In this document: positions 42,467 to 54,913 of the stretch, piece by piece
How positions within the stretch are numbered: the first letter of the stretch is position 1
Layout of the letters: every line of letters begins with the position of its first letter
DNA from: Cyathus striatus
Lineage: Eukaryota > Basidiomycota > Agaricomycetes > Agaricales > Nidulariaceae
Direction: 5' to 3'
Assembly (NCBI GenBank): GCA_025738555.1
Contig: JAOVFP010000008.1
Coordinates: 4,774,001-4,838,000, forward strand
DNA: 64,000 nucleotides
The notes under the pieces: model-generated
Databases searched by the model: none
Told to the model about the DNA's origin: nothing
The model's input: only the letters and a program-made list of their open reading frames with translations
Program-made: the position numbers and the translations under genes

Positions 42467-44506
42467 TTATGTACTTCTTGATCGACTTCCAACTGCACTA
42501 GCTACAGCACCCATTAGCCAGCGGTTTACTAGTATAAGATGTGTCATATTATGGTCTGCCGATATCATCCTCCCATTCTCTATCACTCCAAGCGGAATAC
42601 CCGAAATCCAGGTCAGAGCATCGAGGATAGGCCAAAACTTAAACTGTCTTGTGAGGTCCAAATATAATCCGAGTGCAGAAACTATGATAGAGAAAGGCAG
42701 CGTTGAATAGATCAGCCACCTGGTCGGAAGTTCTGCGTGATCAAACCACGTTTTTTCTCGGAGTTGCTGTGCAAGAATTGTGGTGGCAATAAGGAATGAC
42801 AAACCCACTGTAAGTGAGATAGAGGCGAAAACAACCCATTCCGGAGACGGATTGAACGGGGAGAATCCTAAAGCATCTCGCGTCTGACGCTGAAATATGC
42901 TACCAAGGATGGCGGCTAGCAATCCAAAAGCATTCAATAATATCCCTGGCCTGAGTTGACCTTCACGCGGAGAAGTGCGATCAAGTGTTGCGATAGCAAT
43001 CAAGGTCTGGCTGCCGGGCATATACATTTTCATGCCAGGCTCTTCAGTTGAAGTTGTTTTCCCCCAGTAAATGCTATGAAGATCTGTCAATTTCCCTACA
43101 AATAAAGAATTTCCGAGCGTCACAGACGTCCAAACTCCAGCGGATGTTCCTACAGAAAGGAAATAACAAATGATTATTTGCCCAAAAAGGCCGGCCAGGA
43201 GAAAAGGGATGGCTGGCCGTCTGCTATTTCCTCCACTAAAAACCAAGTCCTCGAAGGCTCGCTTATTTGCGTGTTCTCGAACAAGGTTTAATATAGTTTC
43301 AACTCGCTCAGCGAATGCTTCACCCGCGGTAGTGTTCTTGACAGCACGTCGACCTGACAGATTCTGTATTGTAAGTCTTCCAGAATCCAACGTTGCTCCT
43401 CCAAGAATAGCTATCCATATCGATTGTCCAACGAATGCACGGGCAACACTTCCTTGTGACACTTGTTTATTTTGGCGCTTTATGTATGATATAACACGAT
43501 AATAAGCAATCGAAAGACGTCGCAAGGATGCCGACACTTTTGATGATGAACTGGCGTATGAATGAAAATCAATACTACAACATGGTGTATCTTCGTTGAC
43601 CTTTGCAAGATTAAGCCGGTAAGCAGTCGTATTTCTTCCCTCAATAATATCAGCTTGCGGCCGGATTAGGCTTTGGCTTGCAGGGCGACGAATGATTTGC
43701 GCAGCTACTACAGCGACCACAGGAATACCGGTATCAATATCGAATAGCGAAGCTGGCGGCGTACCCTTGGTAGTGAAAAGTATCTTTTCATTATGATATA
43801 TTTCAACCTCCCATTCCCAGAAAGCATGGTAATGCACTGCAGCGAAGTAGAGGAAGTCCTCTGCAGTGGGATCTGTATCATCTAATTTTTTCGTGTTCGT
43901 AGATGTGCATGAATTGTTGTTCGCTGCAGGTTCAATTAAGCCATAGGAATTAAGCATCCAGGAAGAAGTATCATATACATCAGATTGTTCATAAATGATG
44001 GGGTTGAGAACGTGCAGAACCTTACGCAAAACCTCGAGTCGCGTAGGTTGCTTGATGGCTTCCGTACCTATCCAGAAGTTCGTCACGCCAGTTGCCCTGC
44101 GTATACGAGAAACGAAATGACACGCATTAGTTACCCAGGCAACCTTCTGCATGATTGGGATAGATATCAGAGGGAATCCACGTCCCATAAAGATACCAAT
44201 TGAAGGTTCAATGGACCATAGCGTATCAGGGGGCGCAGCGAGCGCTGCATATAACACTGTGGCCAGTAATAGTAATCCCGGTGGCCACGATATAACGTCG
44301 TTTACTGGGGCTTGCGCCATCGCAGAGGGCATGAACGCGAGAAGGATCCCAGCCGCTGCTGCCCACATAATGAAGCTCCGAAGGCCGGTGAAAATCTGGT
44401 ATTCAGAAGTCTAAGCACCGTTGGCTTCTCGCCATCTATGTAAGATGAACAAATCAAGACAAACCTTCGGGGAGTCATATTCACGTCGAAATAGCATGGC
44501 CATCAT
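42467..44506 (-). CDS. multi-pass membrane protein copy B, family unrecognised
   Basis: The long exon (42467-about 44399) is one open frame of about 640 codons. An upstream exon starting at ATG 44506 (MMAMLFRREYDSPK) can be joined through an intron gtttgt...accag; otherwise the start is MWAAAAGILLAFMPSAMAQA at 44368, itself signal-peptide-like. Helices include WPPGLLLLATVLYAALAAPP, PAIPFLLAGLFGQIIICYFL, SAGVWTSVTLGNSLFV and two to three near the C-terminus (FSIIVSALGLYLDL; LDALTWISGIPLGVIENGRM). A soluble domain between helices 1 and 2 contains FLYFAAVHYHAFWEWEVEIY and SVARAFVGQSIWIAILGGAT. Recurrent Gly, Trp and charged residues shared with copy A (GVWTS, MKMY, LDRTSPREG) mark the conserved core. 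I do not recognise a characterised family. Convergent with copy A, 79 bp apart. Confidence 0.8.
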
Positions 44507-46912
44507 CAATAAAAACACGGTATTTTGATTGAGGGTGTGTGTTAAGGTTGGCCTTATACACCCAGGTTCCACTGGACTAAATACTAAGCAGCAGTTGTCA
44601 ATTGTACAGCATCGATACCATCACTTTCTATTTGTAGGAATTGCAGCTGATTCATTCGCCCAGAGAATAGTGAACCTGGATTTGCTGTCTGAAGATGTGC
44701 CACTGATGGGTATTCGTAGAAAGAAGGCCAAGGACATCCGTTTATGTCACTAATTATTGTCCCTATTCATTGGCAGACGCTCGTAGTGACACTAGGGCGC
44801 TATTGATAAAGCAGCTCCAGCCTCTAGTCTCTAACCACGATCATCCAAATGGTGCAGCACGACCTAGCAATCCGAGAAACAAAAACCAGATGATTACCTC
44901 TTTTCTTCCGTGCATTAGAATATTTCTTGGTGGCCTAAACGTCCGACGATAGATCGTCGTTCCCTTTCCCCGTGCGCCAGCACCCCTAGCCAGTCATCAC
45001 ACGCAGTCATATACGATCAGGGGAGATCTGATGAGCAGTTGGACGTCGCAATTCTCCTTCCTTTTGGGTCTCTGTCTGCTGACTTGGAAGGACATGAAAG
45101 TTCTTTAAAGAGGGCGTGGGTGTTGTGGAGCGTTCCCACAGATGGGCGCTTGTAGGCAACGGCGACCATACATTTTAATCATTGTTGTAACTGGCATCAT
45201 TTCAAGCCATTTCGAAAGCGCGCGCTTGAATGCAGATTGTTCATCCTCGCCTAGATACACTGAGTTTGCTCGGGGAACGGGAGTGTCAAACTTACCCACC
45301 CAAAAACATAAAGTTTATCTAGAGCAAGTGGCATGATTATAACAGGCGCTTTTGTTCATTCTGGGATTGCTATATGAGGGTACATTGAGCCTATACAATC
45401 CTTGGGACTCTGAAATTGCTTCTGCCATTATTACATCGGCAATTTCCTCTCGCTCAAAATTCGATATGGTATCCGGAAAGAAGATATCTCGGCAAGACAA
45501 ATGAATTTACAGTGAGATTCATAGAGTGCGTCAATAAGAGGTATGAACTGCCTTGCTTGACTCTTCGAAGAAAGAGGGAGTATGGGAATATTTTCGATGA
45601 TCATGATAGGAAAAGGCGAAGCGAGCGTCGAATAAGTAATCCGCAGGCCCTAAAGACTAACAGATGAACTATTATAAGTTTGGCTGTGATGATCCAGGTT
45701 TTATACCTCTGCACAAAGTTCGGAAAAAGAGAACTTGCAGACATTGTTTGCCGTAGAATTCTCTGATAATGTTCTTTGCGTCATTGTGCGCCGTTGTATA
45801 GCTTGAAGCTGTTGCTGTCAAGTTGCTGTTTACAAAATATCCGCCCAATATCCAACCAATATTTTTCATCGTTTCGTCCGTCCCGCTTGATTACTCGGAT
45901 TTGTTCTTCGTCATAGCGGACACGCTACAGGGCTACAAGCGCGCGATATTTTTCGAGCAGATCGACTAGGGTAGGTAGGTTTGACTTGGAAGTCATTTGT
46001 TCAGGCCAAGGGTTACGTGTCACTGAATACATCGCAATGAAGAATGCTCCGGAGTCCGAACGTCTGCAAGGTGAAGTAGAGTCTGGGGTCCGAAAGAAGA
46101 TATTACTTTACTAGAAGGATGACCTGATCTTGTACTATAGTCGCGCGTAGAAGTACTGGAACTGCCGGGGCATAGGTAGTTTTTTGGAGAAAGCATTTTC
46201 GGTTGATTTGAGGTTACAAAAAAAGAGAAAGGAAAATATTGGGAAAATAGGAAGCAAAGGAAAACCAATGAAAGGATTGGTCCGGATTTGTAAAGTACTA
46301 ACCTCACTCTTATGTAACCACGGGCAAATCATAGTTGTCGTAAACTACTGTTTTAAGTTCTAACTAACACCGCATCTTGCAGAGACAAACTCAGAATACC
46401 AAACCGCATTCGTTGGTATACTCAATTACGAATGAACGAGAATACTTAAGTTATACAGTCTATAATTTCAGAGATATGGATGTATAACGCCTTGGGAGTA
46501 CTTATATGAGACAAGGGTCATAAAGTAAAAGAGACGACAATGAAAAGAGATGCTAGTGATAGCGAAGACATAATAAAAATGATAGCGATGATGTATGACA
46601 AAAAATTATAGTGCAGATGAAAGAGTAACATGATAAGTGCATGTACGATGCAGGAAAGTCGGTAGGAATCTTGATAGGGAAGACACGAAATGAATATGAA
46701 GGCTGGTATGCGGAAGGATGTACAACAGTACACAACATTTAAGACGTCGATCAATTTGGAAGAACTACTGCGCATAGCGCATATAGCGGAGGTGAACTTC
46801 GTTAGCTGGGTCAACCGCGGCAAAGAATCTTATGCGGGACTATCTCTGTGGAGCAGAAAGTTCTTCGGCTTGAAAGTGAAAGCAAGCAAAACTGGGGTAG
46901 ACCATAAATAAT
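44507..46912. other. gene-poor stretch of 2.4 kb
   Basis: Only short open frames on both strands (for example plus 44529-44753 and 44770-44952; minus 45105-45299, 45315-45500, 45672-45869). The minus-strand peptide at 45105-45299, with VPRANSVYLGEDEQSAFKRA, looks more protein-like than its surroundings, but I could not extend it by splicing nor recognise it. No terminal repeats or transposase motif found. The right half is AT-rich (46350-46750). Confidence 0.45.
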
Positions 46913-47702
46913 CTAAGAAGATCGGCCGGCGGACGCGTTGCGAATCTGGTTCTGATGTACATAGGAGATATGACGAGGGATTTTGACTCGCAGCAACTCC
47001 CCATCGAATTCTGCCTTGACCTGCACGAGATCCGCATCATAGCCAAAGGCGATACGTCGTTCAAAGTGGCCTGGAAAGAAAGTGTATTAGAATGTTAGGC
47101 CCGATGCAACAATTAACCACAGCCATGTTGTTAACACATCAATATTCAACGTCACGAATGACATCACATGGCTGCCAACAGGTCTCAACGATCTGCGACA
47201 GCACAACGCGACAAAAGCACGTCGAAAGCACTGAACACTGTACTTATCAATGCACTTTAGTCTGCAAAACACAAAACCTCTGCCCTCAACAGAAGCTAGC
47301 AGGCTTAAAATAGATGCAGGGGTAATTCTTACCTCCTCCATTTTCCCACCGATTAGCAACTACATGTAGTACTCTCCTCCTCTTTGTAGCCAGTGTAATC
47401 AGCTCCCGTTTGAATCCAGGCAGTCGAACTTGCACCCGGTACTCCTCTGGAAGTGTTTCTACTTCAATAGGACTGTCAACGGGAGGCCCACTGCTCAAGA
47501 ATGACTGATGTGGGCTGCTTGGTCGTCCATCGTTATGCGTCTCCGGAGGCAGCACAATCGGTGGTTCAGGACCGACAATTGAAGAGGAAGAGGAAGAGGA
47601 CGTAGAAGAGGCATAGGACGTAGAATTGGATGAAGGGGACACGCTCTGAGCTCGCCAGGAGGAGAAGGAAAAGGGAAAAGATGAGCCCGGGTTGGAAGCC
47701 AT
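46913..47702 (-). CDS. small heat-shock protein, alpha-crystallin domain
   Basis: Hsp20-type chaperones hold unfolding proteins in an ATP-independent way. Start ATG 47702 gives MASNPGSSFPFSFSSW (the frame is open further upstream but without an ATG). A Ser-rich N-terminal arm of about 80 residues leads into the crystallin domain: VETLPEEYRVQVRLPGFKRE, LITLATKRRRVLHVVANRWE and, after an intron, GHFERRIAFGYDADLVQVKA with EFDGELLRVKIPR. The A-x-x-x-G-V-L motif appears as EFDGELLRVKIP. The tail ends RNASAGRSS at 46913. The single intron (47071-47332) is 262 nt, about five times the usual size in this window. About 175 residues. No convincing heat-shock elements were seen upstream. Confidence 0.8.
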
Positions 47703-48742
47703 CGCGCAAGCGTCTCGGCTAGGGGTGGGCTTCGGATCGAGCCTTTTGAGAAAGCTAAATGTGAACGGTTTCAACAGCGGGAGATCCAGGACATTCGTCG
47801 CATTCCCAGTTGATGTTCAACGGACAGTCCGACTTGCTGATAACCCATCATCCGAGTCAGCCTCCCCCATCCTGCAGGCAAAAACACCAACAAATATTTA
47901 GCCACTCGCCTCCACTTGCCTCCACCTCCAGATGATTGTATCCGAACATCGCCCATTTATTATTAATAGCTGTTCAGAAGCTGCGCGAAGACATTCTTAT
48001 TACTTCAACTTGTCAGTAGCCGGGAAAAATGCCAGCTAAAAGCCTAAGTAGGTGTTTTTGTTTTGTTTTGTGCGCATTAGAGCTCGAAAGACGGAGAGAC
48101 TTCAGTAAGCAGCACGCGTGTACGCATCCAATCCCGACCACTGGTCAGTATTTCAGTGGTTACAGACGGCGGTTTTATGAACACATGTTTGAAGTTGCAA
48201 ACATGAGCGCCTTGTCGGCACGCAAGTCCCTTAGAAGCTCCAGTGGAGAAATGATGATTGCGGGTGCACAAGTAGAATGTGGAGCAGAATTCTAACAGCG
48301 ATTCGGCAGAACAAAGACTGCGTCTGACGGTCTGCCAGGTGCCTTCAACCTTGTTTATACATGCGTTGTTTATGTATGTACTTATATTAGTTACCCTCGA
48401 ATAATAAATACTAAAGTCTAAAAGATGATTTCAATTTCACTAGCACGCCTCATTGCAACTCCTAAAGTAAGAGAGGGAGGTGGTCATCATTTCAGCAATA
48501 ACACGTACTTACTTAGTACGATGCATCAATTATACTAATTGAATGAGCAGTTCATACGGATACGGTACAAATACACAAGACTGAAACAAGCTACACGTTG
48601 TGATGATGGTTGAAAACTTGAAAATGGAACGCGATGGAAATATTAGAAGAATAAACTAATTGATATGTATGCGGCTAAGATACTTAATCAACGGGCGTGA
48701 AATTCATCATCAAGAATGTCAAAAATTTAATCATGGCTTGCA
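47703..48742. other. intergenic region of 1 kb, no supported gene
   Basis: Upstream region of the small heat-shock gene and 3' flank of PRM1. A plus-strand frame 48029-48295 shows no family features. AT-rich from 48350 to 48700. No RNA gene or repeat seen. Confidence 0.4.
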
Positions 48743-51700
48743 TCATATAGCAATGAAAGGATTCGTAGGAATGCTTTTTCTTGCATTAACGGCATTGTGT
48801 TGGATCGTAACCCGGTGTTCATCGTCGAATGGCGTCACGAAGGGGTTGAGCGCTGACTCATGACCATTAGTTGTCAACATCCTGGTCATGGGATTCACAG
48901 ATGCGTTATCTGCTTCACGTTGCCAGGTGGGAGAAGGAACGGATGAAGTTCGTCGGTGCCTGTCGTGAGGTACATTGAGCTGTTGTGGTCGGGAGATCTG
49001 AGAGGTGCGCGAAGGGTTCACGAAGGGCGAGAGAGGGGAGGAGCCTGAACGTGTATGAGAAGGTCCTTTGGTCGTGTTAAAGCCGTGATACAAAGGGATG
49101 GGAACCGCAGACGCCCCAGCGAGTGAGCTTGAAGTGAAAGGATCGTCAAAGGGAGAAGGTCCCACGTCTGAGGGCACAGCTGGTCTACGAACTTTGCTTG
49201 CAGGGAGAGGTACCGGAGGACGAGGAGGCGTCGAATGCTTCTTCATCGTTGGACTGACCATGTTTATCCACGGCTTGGGGGCCTCGGAAGCAACGGGAGA
49301 GGAAGACCACCTTGACTTGGGAATCCCACCGCCAGAGGCGTAGTTCTCGTCCCCAGAGCGTGAAAAATCAGTCGAAGGCGGATTAACCTCGATACGAAGG
49401 TGAGGGCGACCGCGTCCGGCTTGATTATTTGCAAGATCTATTGAGTCTACGTCATTTTCCTTCTTCACGCCAATCATTGACATGACCCTGTCAAACCACA
49501 CAGAATTCCTGGCATCGTCCTGATGAGACTGTAGTTGCTGCTGCTTGACAGAAGAAGTCTCCTTCAGCGAAGGCTCCTTCTCGACCGTGGATTTATTTCT
49601 GCCCAAGACTTTCCGGCCAATAGCCATGAACTTCTTTGAACCACTTACGCTGCGAGTCTCTTCTTGATCAGGTTTCTTACCAAAGTGGTTATCCCAGCTT
49701 GGTTCAGTGGCATATTCTGTATCTCGGAAGTTACCAGAAGGCGAGGCCGCTCTTGCTGGAAAGAATCGTGGTCTGGGCGAAGGAAGAGGAGTGAAGGAAG
49801 GCAAATTGCTAACAGAATCGCCTGCGACACCTTTCTCGTTGCCATCCATTCCCTCTCTGAAGGGGACAACAAGTCCATCGATACCAGAACGTTGCTCCGT
49901 CTCCCATTTTTTGCGTTTGCGTTTTTCTATCAAAGTTTTCCCATAAGAGTGCCAAAAAAGGACAGCAATCCCCATGAGAACCACGATACCCCAGAGACAT
50001 ATGAAGATAATAAACGTTATACGCTCTTTACGCAAGCTATCGGCATACGAGTTGACCAGCCGCATTATGAGGCCCCCATCGTTGTTACCTTCACCACCAC
50101 CAATCGCAGCAGCTGCAATAGGCTGAGTTGCCTCATTAACAGTGGCCGGGGAAAGAACAAGAACGGTATCGTTGACGCGCGGCATGTTGACCTTTAAGTT
50201 GTCATGAAGGAAAGTAAGTGCGCTTTCAATAGCATCCACTTTGGAACCGATGAAGCACTTGATAAATTCGTTGGCAGGCGACTCGAGAATCGTACCACCG
50301 AAGACAGTGGTTACTGCGTTTTCGATATCGTTGTAAAAGTTGTTGATGGTTGTGTTTAAGGAAGTCGTTGTTCCATTAACCCAGCCGAATAGACCGTCGT
50401 TGATGCTACTCTGGATGGCGTCGACACGGCCGTTGACGTCGTTTGCATAAGATGCAGATTGGTTGTACATGCTCTGATTGATGCTCGTGGCGATAGTATT
50501 GGAAAAGTCCGCTGTGGCGCTGGCAGCCCGGTCCTGGTATTTGGCGATAAGAGGATGCATTGCCGCAAGTTGAATCTCGACACACAAAAGACCAACTATG
50601 CCAATAAGTAAACAAGCCAATGCCGGTGCATGAAAAATGTAGTTGAAAAACCACTGTATATTGGCGTGTTGAGATGGAGAGAGGTAAAATCTTGCAGAAA
50701 ACTGGTTAAGAATGCGAGTGATCAACGGATGATCGGAATTGGCTTGCAACGTGAGCAAGTTGTGATCGCTTAAAGACATGTGCGGTACACTGCCAGACGA
50801 TTTGATAGAGTGAACCATGGTTGGGTCGGTCATCCACGCTTGACGCGTATACTCAAGATGGGACTTCATACAGCGCCACTTGTACCAAGTGAGCAGACAA
50901 TTTAGTCCGATAAGAAGTAGGGCAAGAAGTATCAAAATGATTACACCGATCTTAGCTGTCTTGATAAGATCGCGGCCAAGGTCGTCCACAACAGACGTAT
51001 CCATATCATTGCAAAAAGAGAGGCGGTTCTGATCGGGAACAGGAAGAACGGAGGAATTGAAGGAAAATGCACTGAACGTATCATTGATATCCTTCTTGAC
51101 CAACTCAAAAGGGGTATCAATTCTATAGGTCATCTTTAGAAGGGAATGTTGAAGACAAAGGAAGGGCGTACATGTCCTCGACAGCATCCTTGAGTTCAGC
51201 CACCGATGGAATAGAAGAATTAAGTTTCGTTAACGCGTCTTGAATGGAGGAAGGAAGAGTAACGTTCTGAAGACCGTCGAGGCTGGGAACAGATATCTGA
51301 GGAGCTGTAATGTCGCTGAAGGGATTAACCTTGTTGATGGCATTAATGGCGGTTTGAATAGCACTATTCGCAGAAGTGATGTCGTTCTGTATTGACGAAC
51401 GAAGTGCATTAGCAGCACTGGTCAGGACTGAATTGATCTAAGAAGAAGTAAGATGGGGAATACCAGGGGACGAAACGAGTGAATAAATACCTCCTCTACT
51501 GCGCCAATCAGAAGAGCGAGACCACCTCTGACCACCAATTCAAGAAAACAAAGCAATGTCGACCGGTAGAGATCAATGATGAAGTTTATGATAGCTTCCA
51601 TGACGGTAAGAGCAAGAATAAGGGCTGCTCTTGCAGCACCGAGGGAAGCATTGACAGCATCGGCAAATTGTTCGTTAGAGGCGATGGCCAAGTAACGGGG

Positions 51701-51952
51701 CATGCTAGCTGCGGAGGTGGCGGCTGTTTCGGCCGCCTTGCAACTAGCGAGAAGATTGTCCTTTGCGCTTGCGACAGCATCTTGAGAGGAGTCAAGAGAA
51801 GCCTGGAGACGGAAGGCGATAAAAAGGAGAGATAATATTGGGTAGGCCAGCCATGTAAGGGAGAGTAGATGTGGGAGCTGGAGATAGGGCGTGAGGGTTG
51901 TTGTCATGTAGTGAGTGTCGTAGGTAGGGGGAGGGGCGTTCCAGGCAGCCAT
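48743..51952 (-). CDS. PRM1: plasma membrane fusion protein Prm1
   Basis: Prm1 is a multi-pass protein that promotes plasma-membrane fusion of mating cells. Start ATG 51952 gives [20 protein letters not shown] and the first helix [20 protein letters not shown]. Family blocks: [40 protein letters not shown] (helix 2), then an extracellular coiled region [17 protein letters not shown]. The long exon has [20 protein letters not shown] (helix 3), [20 protein letters not shown] (helix 4), many N-x-S/T sites (for example NQSMYNQS) and [20 protein letters not shown] (helix 5). A Ser/Pro-rich cytoplasmic tail of about 370 residues ends [13 protein letters not shown] at 48743; it is long for the family. 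Two introns are inferred; the second needs a weak donor (gtcgag) to keep frame. In basidiomycetes it should act in hyphal or mating-cell fusion. Confidence 0.92.
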
Positions 51953-52847
51953 TGGGAAGGCGGTCGACCTGCGACGATTGTTGGGGGGGTATAAGGAGGA
52001 AGGGGGAGAAGGAAAGAAGGAAGAAGAATGGGAACAGGGCGCAGCAATTGTGGATCTTTTGAGGAATGGCGCATTTTGCAGAGAAAGAAGCCCATTGTTG
52101 CTCGCCAAACGTCAAAGAGAGTCGCGTCCCAAAAAGACAATAATGCACTTTGCACCGCGTTATGTCACACTTCTCATTGTTCACTTCAACTCCATTGTGA
52201 CATGTCACACACACACACTCATCAACATAATATTAAGCATGCCACCTCTACAGTCTCTGTTCTTTCACGATATGCTCTTTGGTGGGTCTGTCTGTGTAAA
52301 TGTCACCACCGCCTCCAAGATCTTTTCCACACCGGCATCGAAACCTAGCAACTTGGACAAAAGCAGCTTTCCATTTTATGATCCTTATTAGGAAACCCAA
52401 AGGAAACCACTATGCACTTTGCCTTGTATTTTGACTCCTTGCGTCCCATCTGTCATTTCTCAGAATAAGATTAACCCTTGTTCAGTGGGCGCTGCATTCA
52501 TACCGATCGAGTGACCATCTGGCCTTCGCATTCGCTTAGATAGACAACAATTACTTGCAGTGAATTATACTTTCCCATGTTGACCGTCTCACCGCTCTCG
52601 GTAATAATTAGACATTGAATATTGATCACTTCCATAATCATTCGGAAGGAACTTGATATCCTACATAATTATTAGCTTTGTGTTCACAGAGTATATGCCT
52701 TGTGGAGAACGTCTATTTTGCTCGCTAAAGTTTGGAAAGTAACTTATACTGTAAGTATGTAATCAGTGATGAGTTGATGCTTCATTCTGCTGTATTTTGA
52801 CATATTGTTTTCCAAGGATATCGGCTTGTTTGCTCCACGCATCGTCG
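51953..52847. other. divergent intergenic region (PRM1 / UVE1)
   Basis: Contains a purine-rich stretch upstream of PRM1 (51960-52040, C/T-rich on the PRM1 strand) and a short CA repeat near 52205-52215. The open frames at 51978-52391 are not recognisable as protein and overlap the PRM1 5' region. This is the likely control region for both genes. Confidence 0.45.
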
Positions 52848-54913
52848 ATGATGTCCCTCCGAGAAGGACAAGATCGAGTTACTTATTTCAAACGTACCAA
52901 AAATCATATAAGAAAATGGCGTTGGGGCATTCGTGGTTTATATCCCCCCACCATTTCCGCTTGTCTACAAAGAAACCGTCCATCCTTCCGACTCGATATC
53001 CATCGTCGTACCTATTTCTCTACTATTATGGCTCGTAAAAGTGCAAGCAGTAAGAAAGCTCTCAAGGCAGATGACATTCCGGTACTTCGTCGAAGTAGTC
53101 GCATCAAGTCGATATCCACTGTCTCTGTACCTATCAAGGGGCAGGACTGCGAAAATGGAAAGTTAACGGACATTCCTGTTCTGGCTTCCGAATTGCCCAC
53201 TTCAAAGGCTGTTACTAAGAAATCGCATCATAAAGACCTGCATGAACAGAGCGCATCCCAAGAGTCGGTCACAGATGCGCCGGATACTCCCCAAACAGAG
53301 CAGTGCACCGTACAAATCTCGAAGCGCAAACGGAGGCATGCCGAGAGTCCTACCTATGTGATTCCAGATATTGAAACGAAGCAGACAACCTTTAAAGGAA
53401 GGCTAGGTAACTACTCAGCTGTTCAATAGTGAGTAATTATACTTAGTTTATGCTAGGATATGCATGCATAAACACCGTTCTACGCAACAAAAAGCCTGCT
53501 AAAGAAGCCATTTTCTGCTCAAGGACATGCCGGTAGGCCGCATTCTCTGCGTATAGTAGCATGGAATTAACTTGGTAGTTGTACAGAATAGACACCTTAA
53601 AGAAGAACGGAATGGACTGGCTTAAAGATATAGGGCGAAAGAATGTTCAGGACCTTTTGAAGATTATTCAGTGGAATGAAGATCATGTAAGTTCTCCTGT
53701 GAAAGGTATTGTTCGATTCTGACAGAATCTGTAGAACATACGTTTTATGCGAATGTCGTCGGAAATGTTTCCCTTTGCGTCCCACGGTGTTTATGGCTAC
53801 TCGTTAGACTACTGTGCTCCTTTACTATCTGAAGTCGGTAAACTAGCCGACAAATATGGGCATAGGCTGACGGTGCATCCTGGACAATTCACTCAACTCG
53901 GAAGCCCGCGGCTGGAGGTCATCGAATCCTCTATTAGGGAGCTTGTCTATCACTGTGAAATGTTGGACTTGATGGGATTGGGTGTAGACAGCGTCATGAT
54001 TATTCACGTAGGTGGTTTGTACCGATGCAGTGTACGATTAATAATCAGAACTAAAGGGAGGTGGAACTTATGGTGACAAATCTTCAGCACTGGGACGAAT
54101 AAAGAAGACTATCAGGGAAAATCTTCCAATTAACGTTCGTAATCGGCTGGTGCTAGAAAACGATGAAGTGAGTTGTCACTTGATATTCGAATTTCCGCAG
54201 ACTTAAAAGTTGCCAGCTCTGTTACAGTGCAGAAGATTTATTGCCCTTATGCGAGGAACTCGACATTCCTCTCGTGTTCGGTATGTCACTATTTATATAT
54301 TACTTTTTCGGCCAATTTACAAGTCTTTACAGACTACCATCATGATTTACTAAATCCCTCCTCTATACCGCCCGCGGATATTATCAAAAGAGCTAACGCA
54401 ATTTGGGCTCGTCGCGGAATCCGTCCAAAACAACATCTCAGCGAACCCCGCCCCGGGGCCGTGACCTTGATGGAGCGAAGAGCTCACGCCGATCGATGTG
54501 AAAGCCTTCCAGCTGATCTACCAGATGACATGGGTCTGTATTTCACGCCGTTTGCTAGATGCGCTTATTGACTTTTCCGCCCAGATTTGATGATTGAAGT
54601 ATGAAATCAAATGCGCATTTCGACATATTAATTTACACTTCTGCAGGCAAAGGATAAAGAGCAGGCTGTTCTTCAATTGTACCGAATGTATAATCTGCAC
54701 CCTGTCAACCGAGGTAATGATATTCCCGTACTACCACTTGCAAAAACTGAGTGCTCGGTAGATTCCTTACGGCCGCCCAATCCCAGTCCGACGAAGGAGA
54801 CACAAGGTCGAAAATCGGCAAAACGGCCCAGGATGAATAATTCAAACAAAGGAAGGAAGAAACCCATCAGTTCGGATGAAGAGACGGAGGATGAAGGTAG
54901 TTCAACCGCATGA
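52848..54913 (+). CDS. UVE1: UV-damage endonuclease UvdE/Uve1
   Basis: A TIM-barrel endonuclease that nicks 5' of UV photoproducts and other lesions, starting an alternative repair route. Core blocks: FKGRLG joined through an intron (donor gtaact, about 53407) to YACINTVLRNKKPAKEA and FCSRTCR, then IDTLKKNGMDWLKDIGRKNV, DLLKIIQWNEDH, NIRFMRMSSEMFPFASHGVY, ADKYGHRLTVHPGQFTQLGS, SVMIIHVGG, NRLVLENDE and LPLCEELDIPLVFDYHHDLL, followed by DLM-EAKDKEQAVLQLYRMY. Metal-binding His and Glu residues (HPGQ, IIHVGG, LENDE, DYHHD) are in place. A basic Ser-rich tail ends EDEGSSTA at 54913. Two starts are possible: ATG 53028 (MARKSASSKKALK, nuclear-type) or in-frame ATG 52848, which adds 60 mostly basic residues. 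I annotate the longer span. About nine introns. Confidence 0.93.

Larger units (their letters stand above)
40366..44506. repeat. inverted gene duplication (copies A and B, tail to tail)
   Basis: The two membrane-protein genes align along their whole length at the protein level, with more than half of residues identical in the best blocks (for example RLTIQNL, SAGVWTSV, KLTD-HS-YWGKT, PGMKMY, DRTSPREG). Their 3' ends face each other. Nucleotide divergence is large enough that this is an old duplication, not an assembly artefact. Confidence 0.8.

Noticed and set aside
47703..47774. Upstream extension of the small heat-shock protein
   Set aside because: The frame is open but begins with TTG; the first ATG is 47702.
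52200..52220. CA-dinucleotide microsatellite
   Set aside because: Only about six units, too short to call a feature.
53407..53429. UVE1 reading LGNYSAVQ to a stop at 53429
   Set aside because: This is read-through of an intron; donor gtaact and acceptor gctag join G-LG to YACINTVLR, the conserved UvdE sequence.
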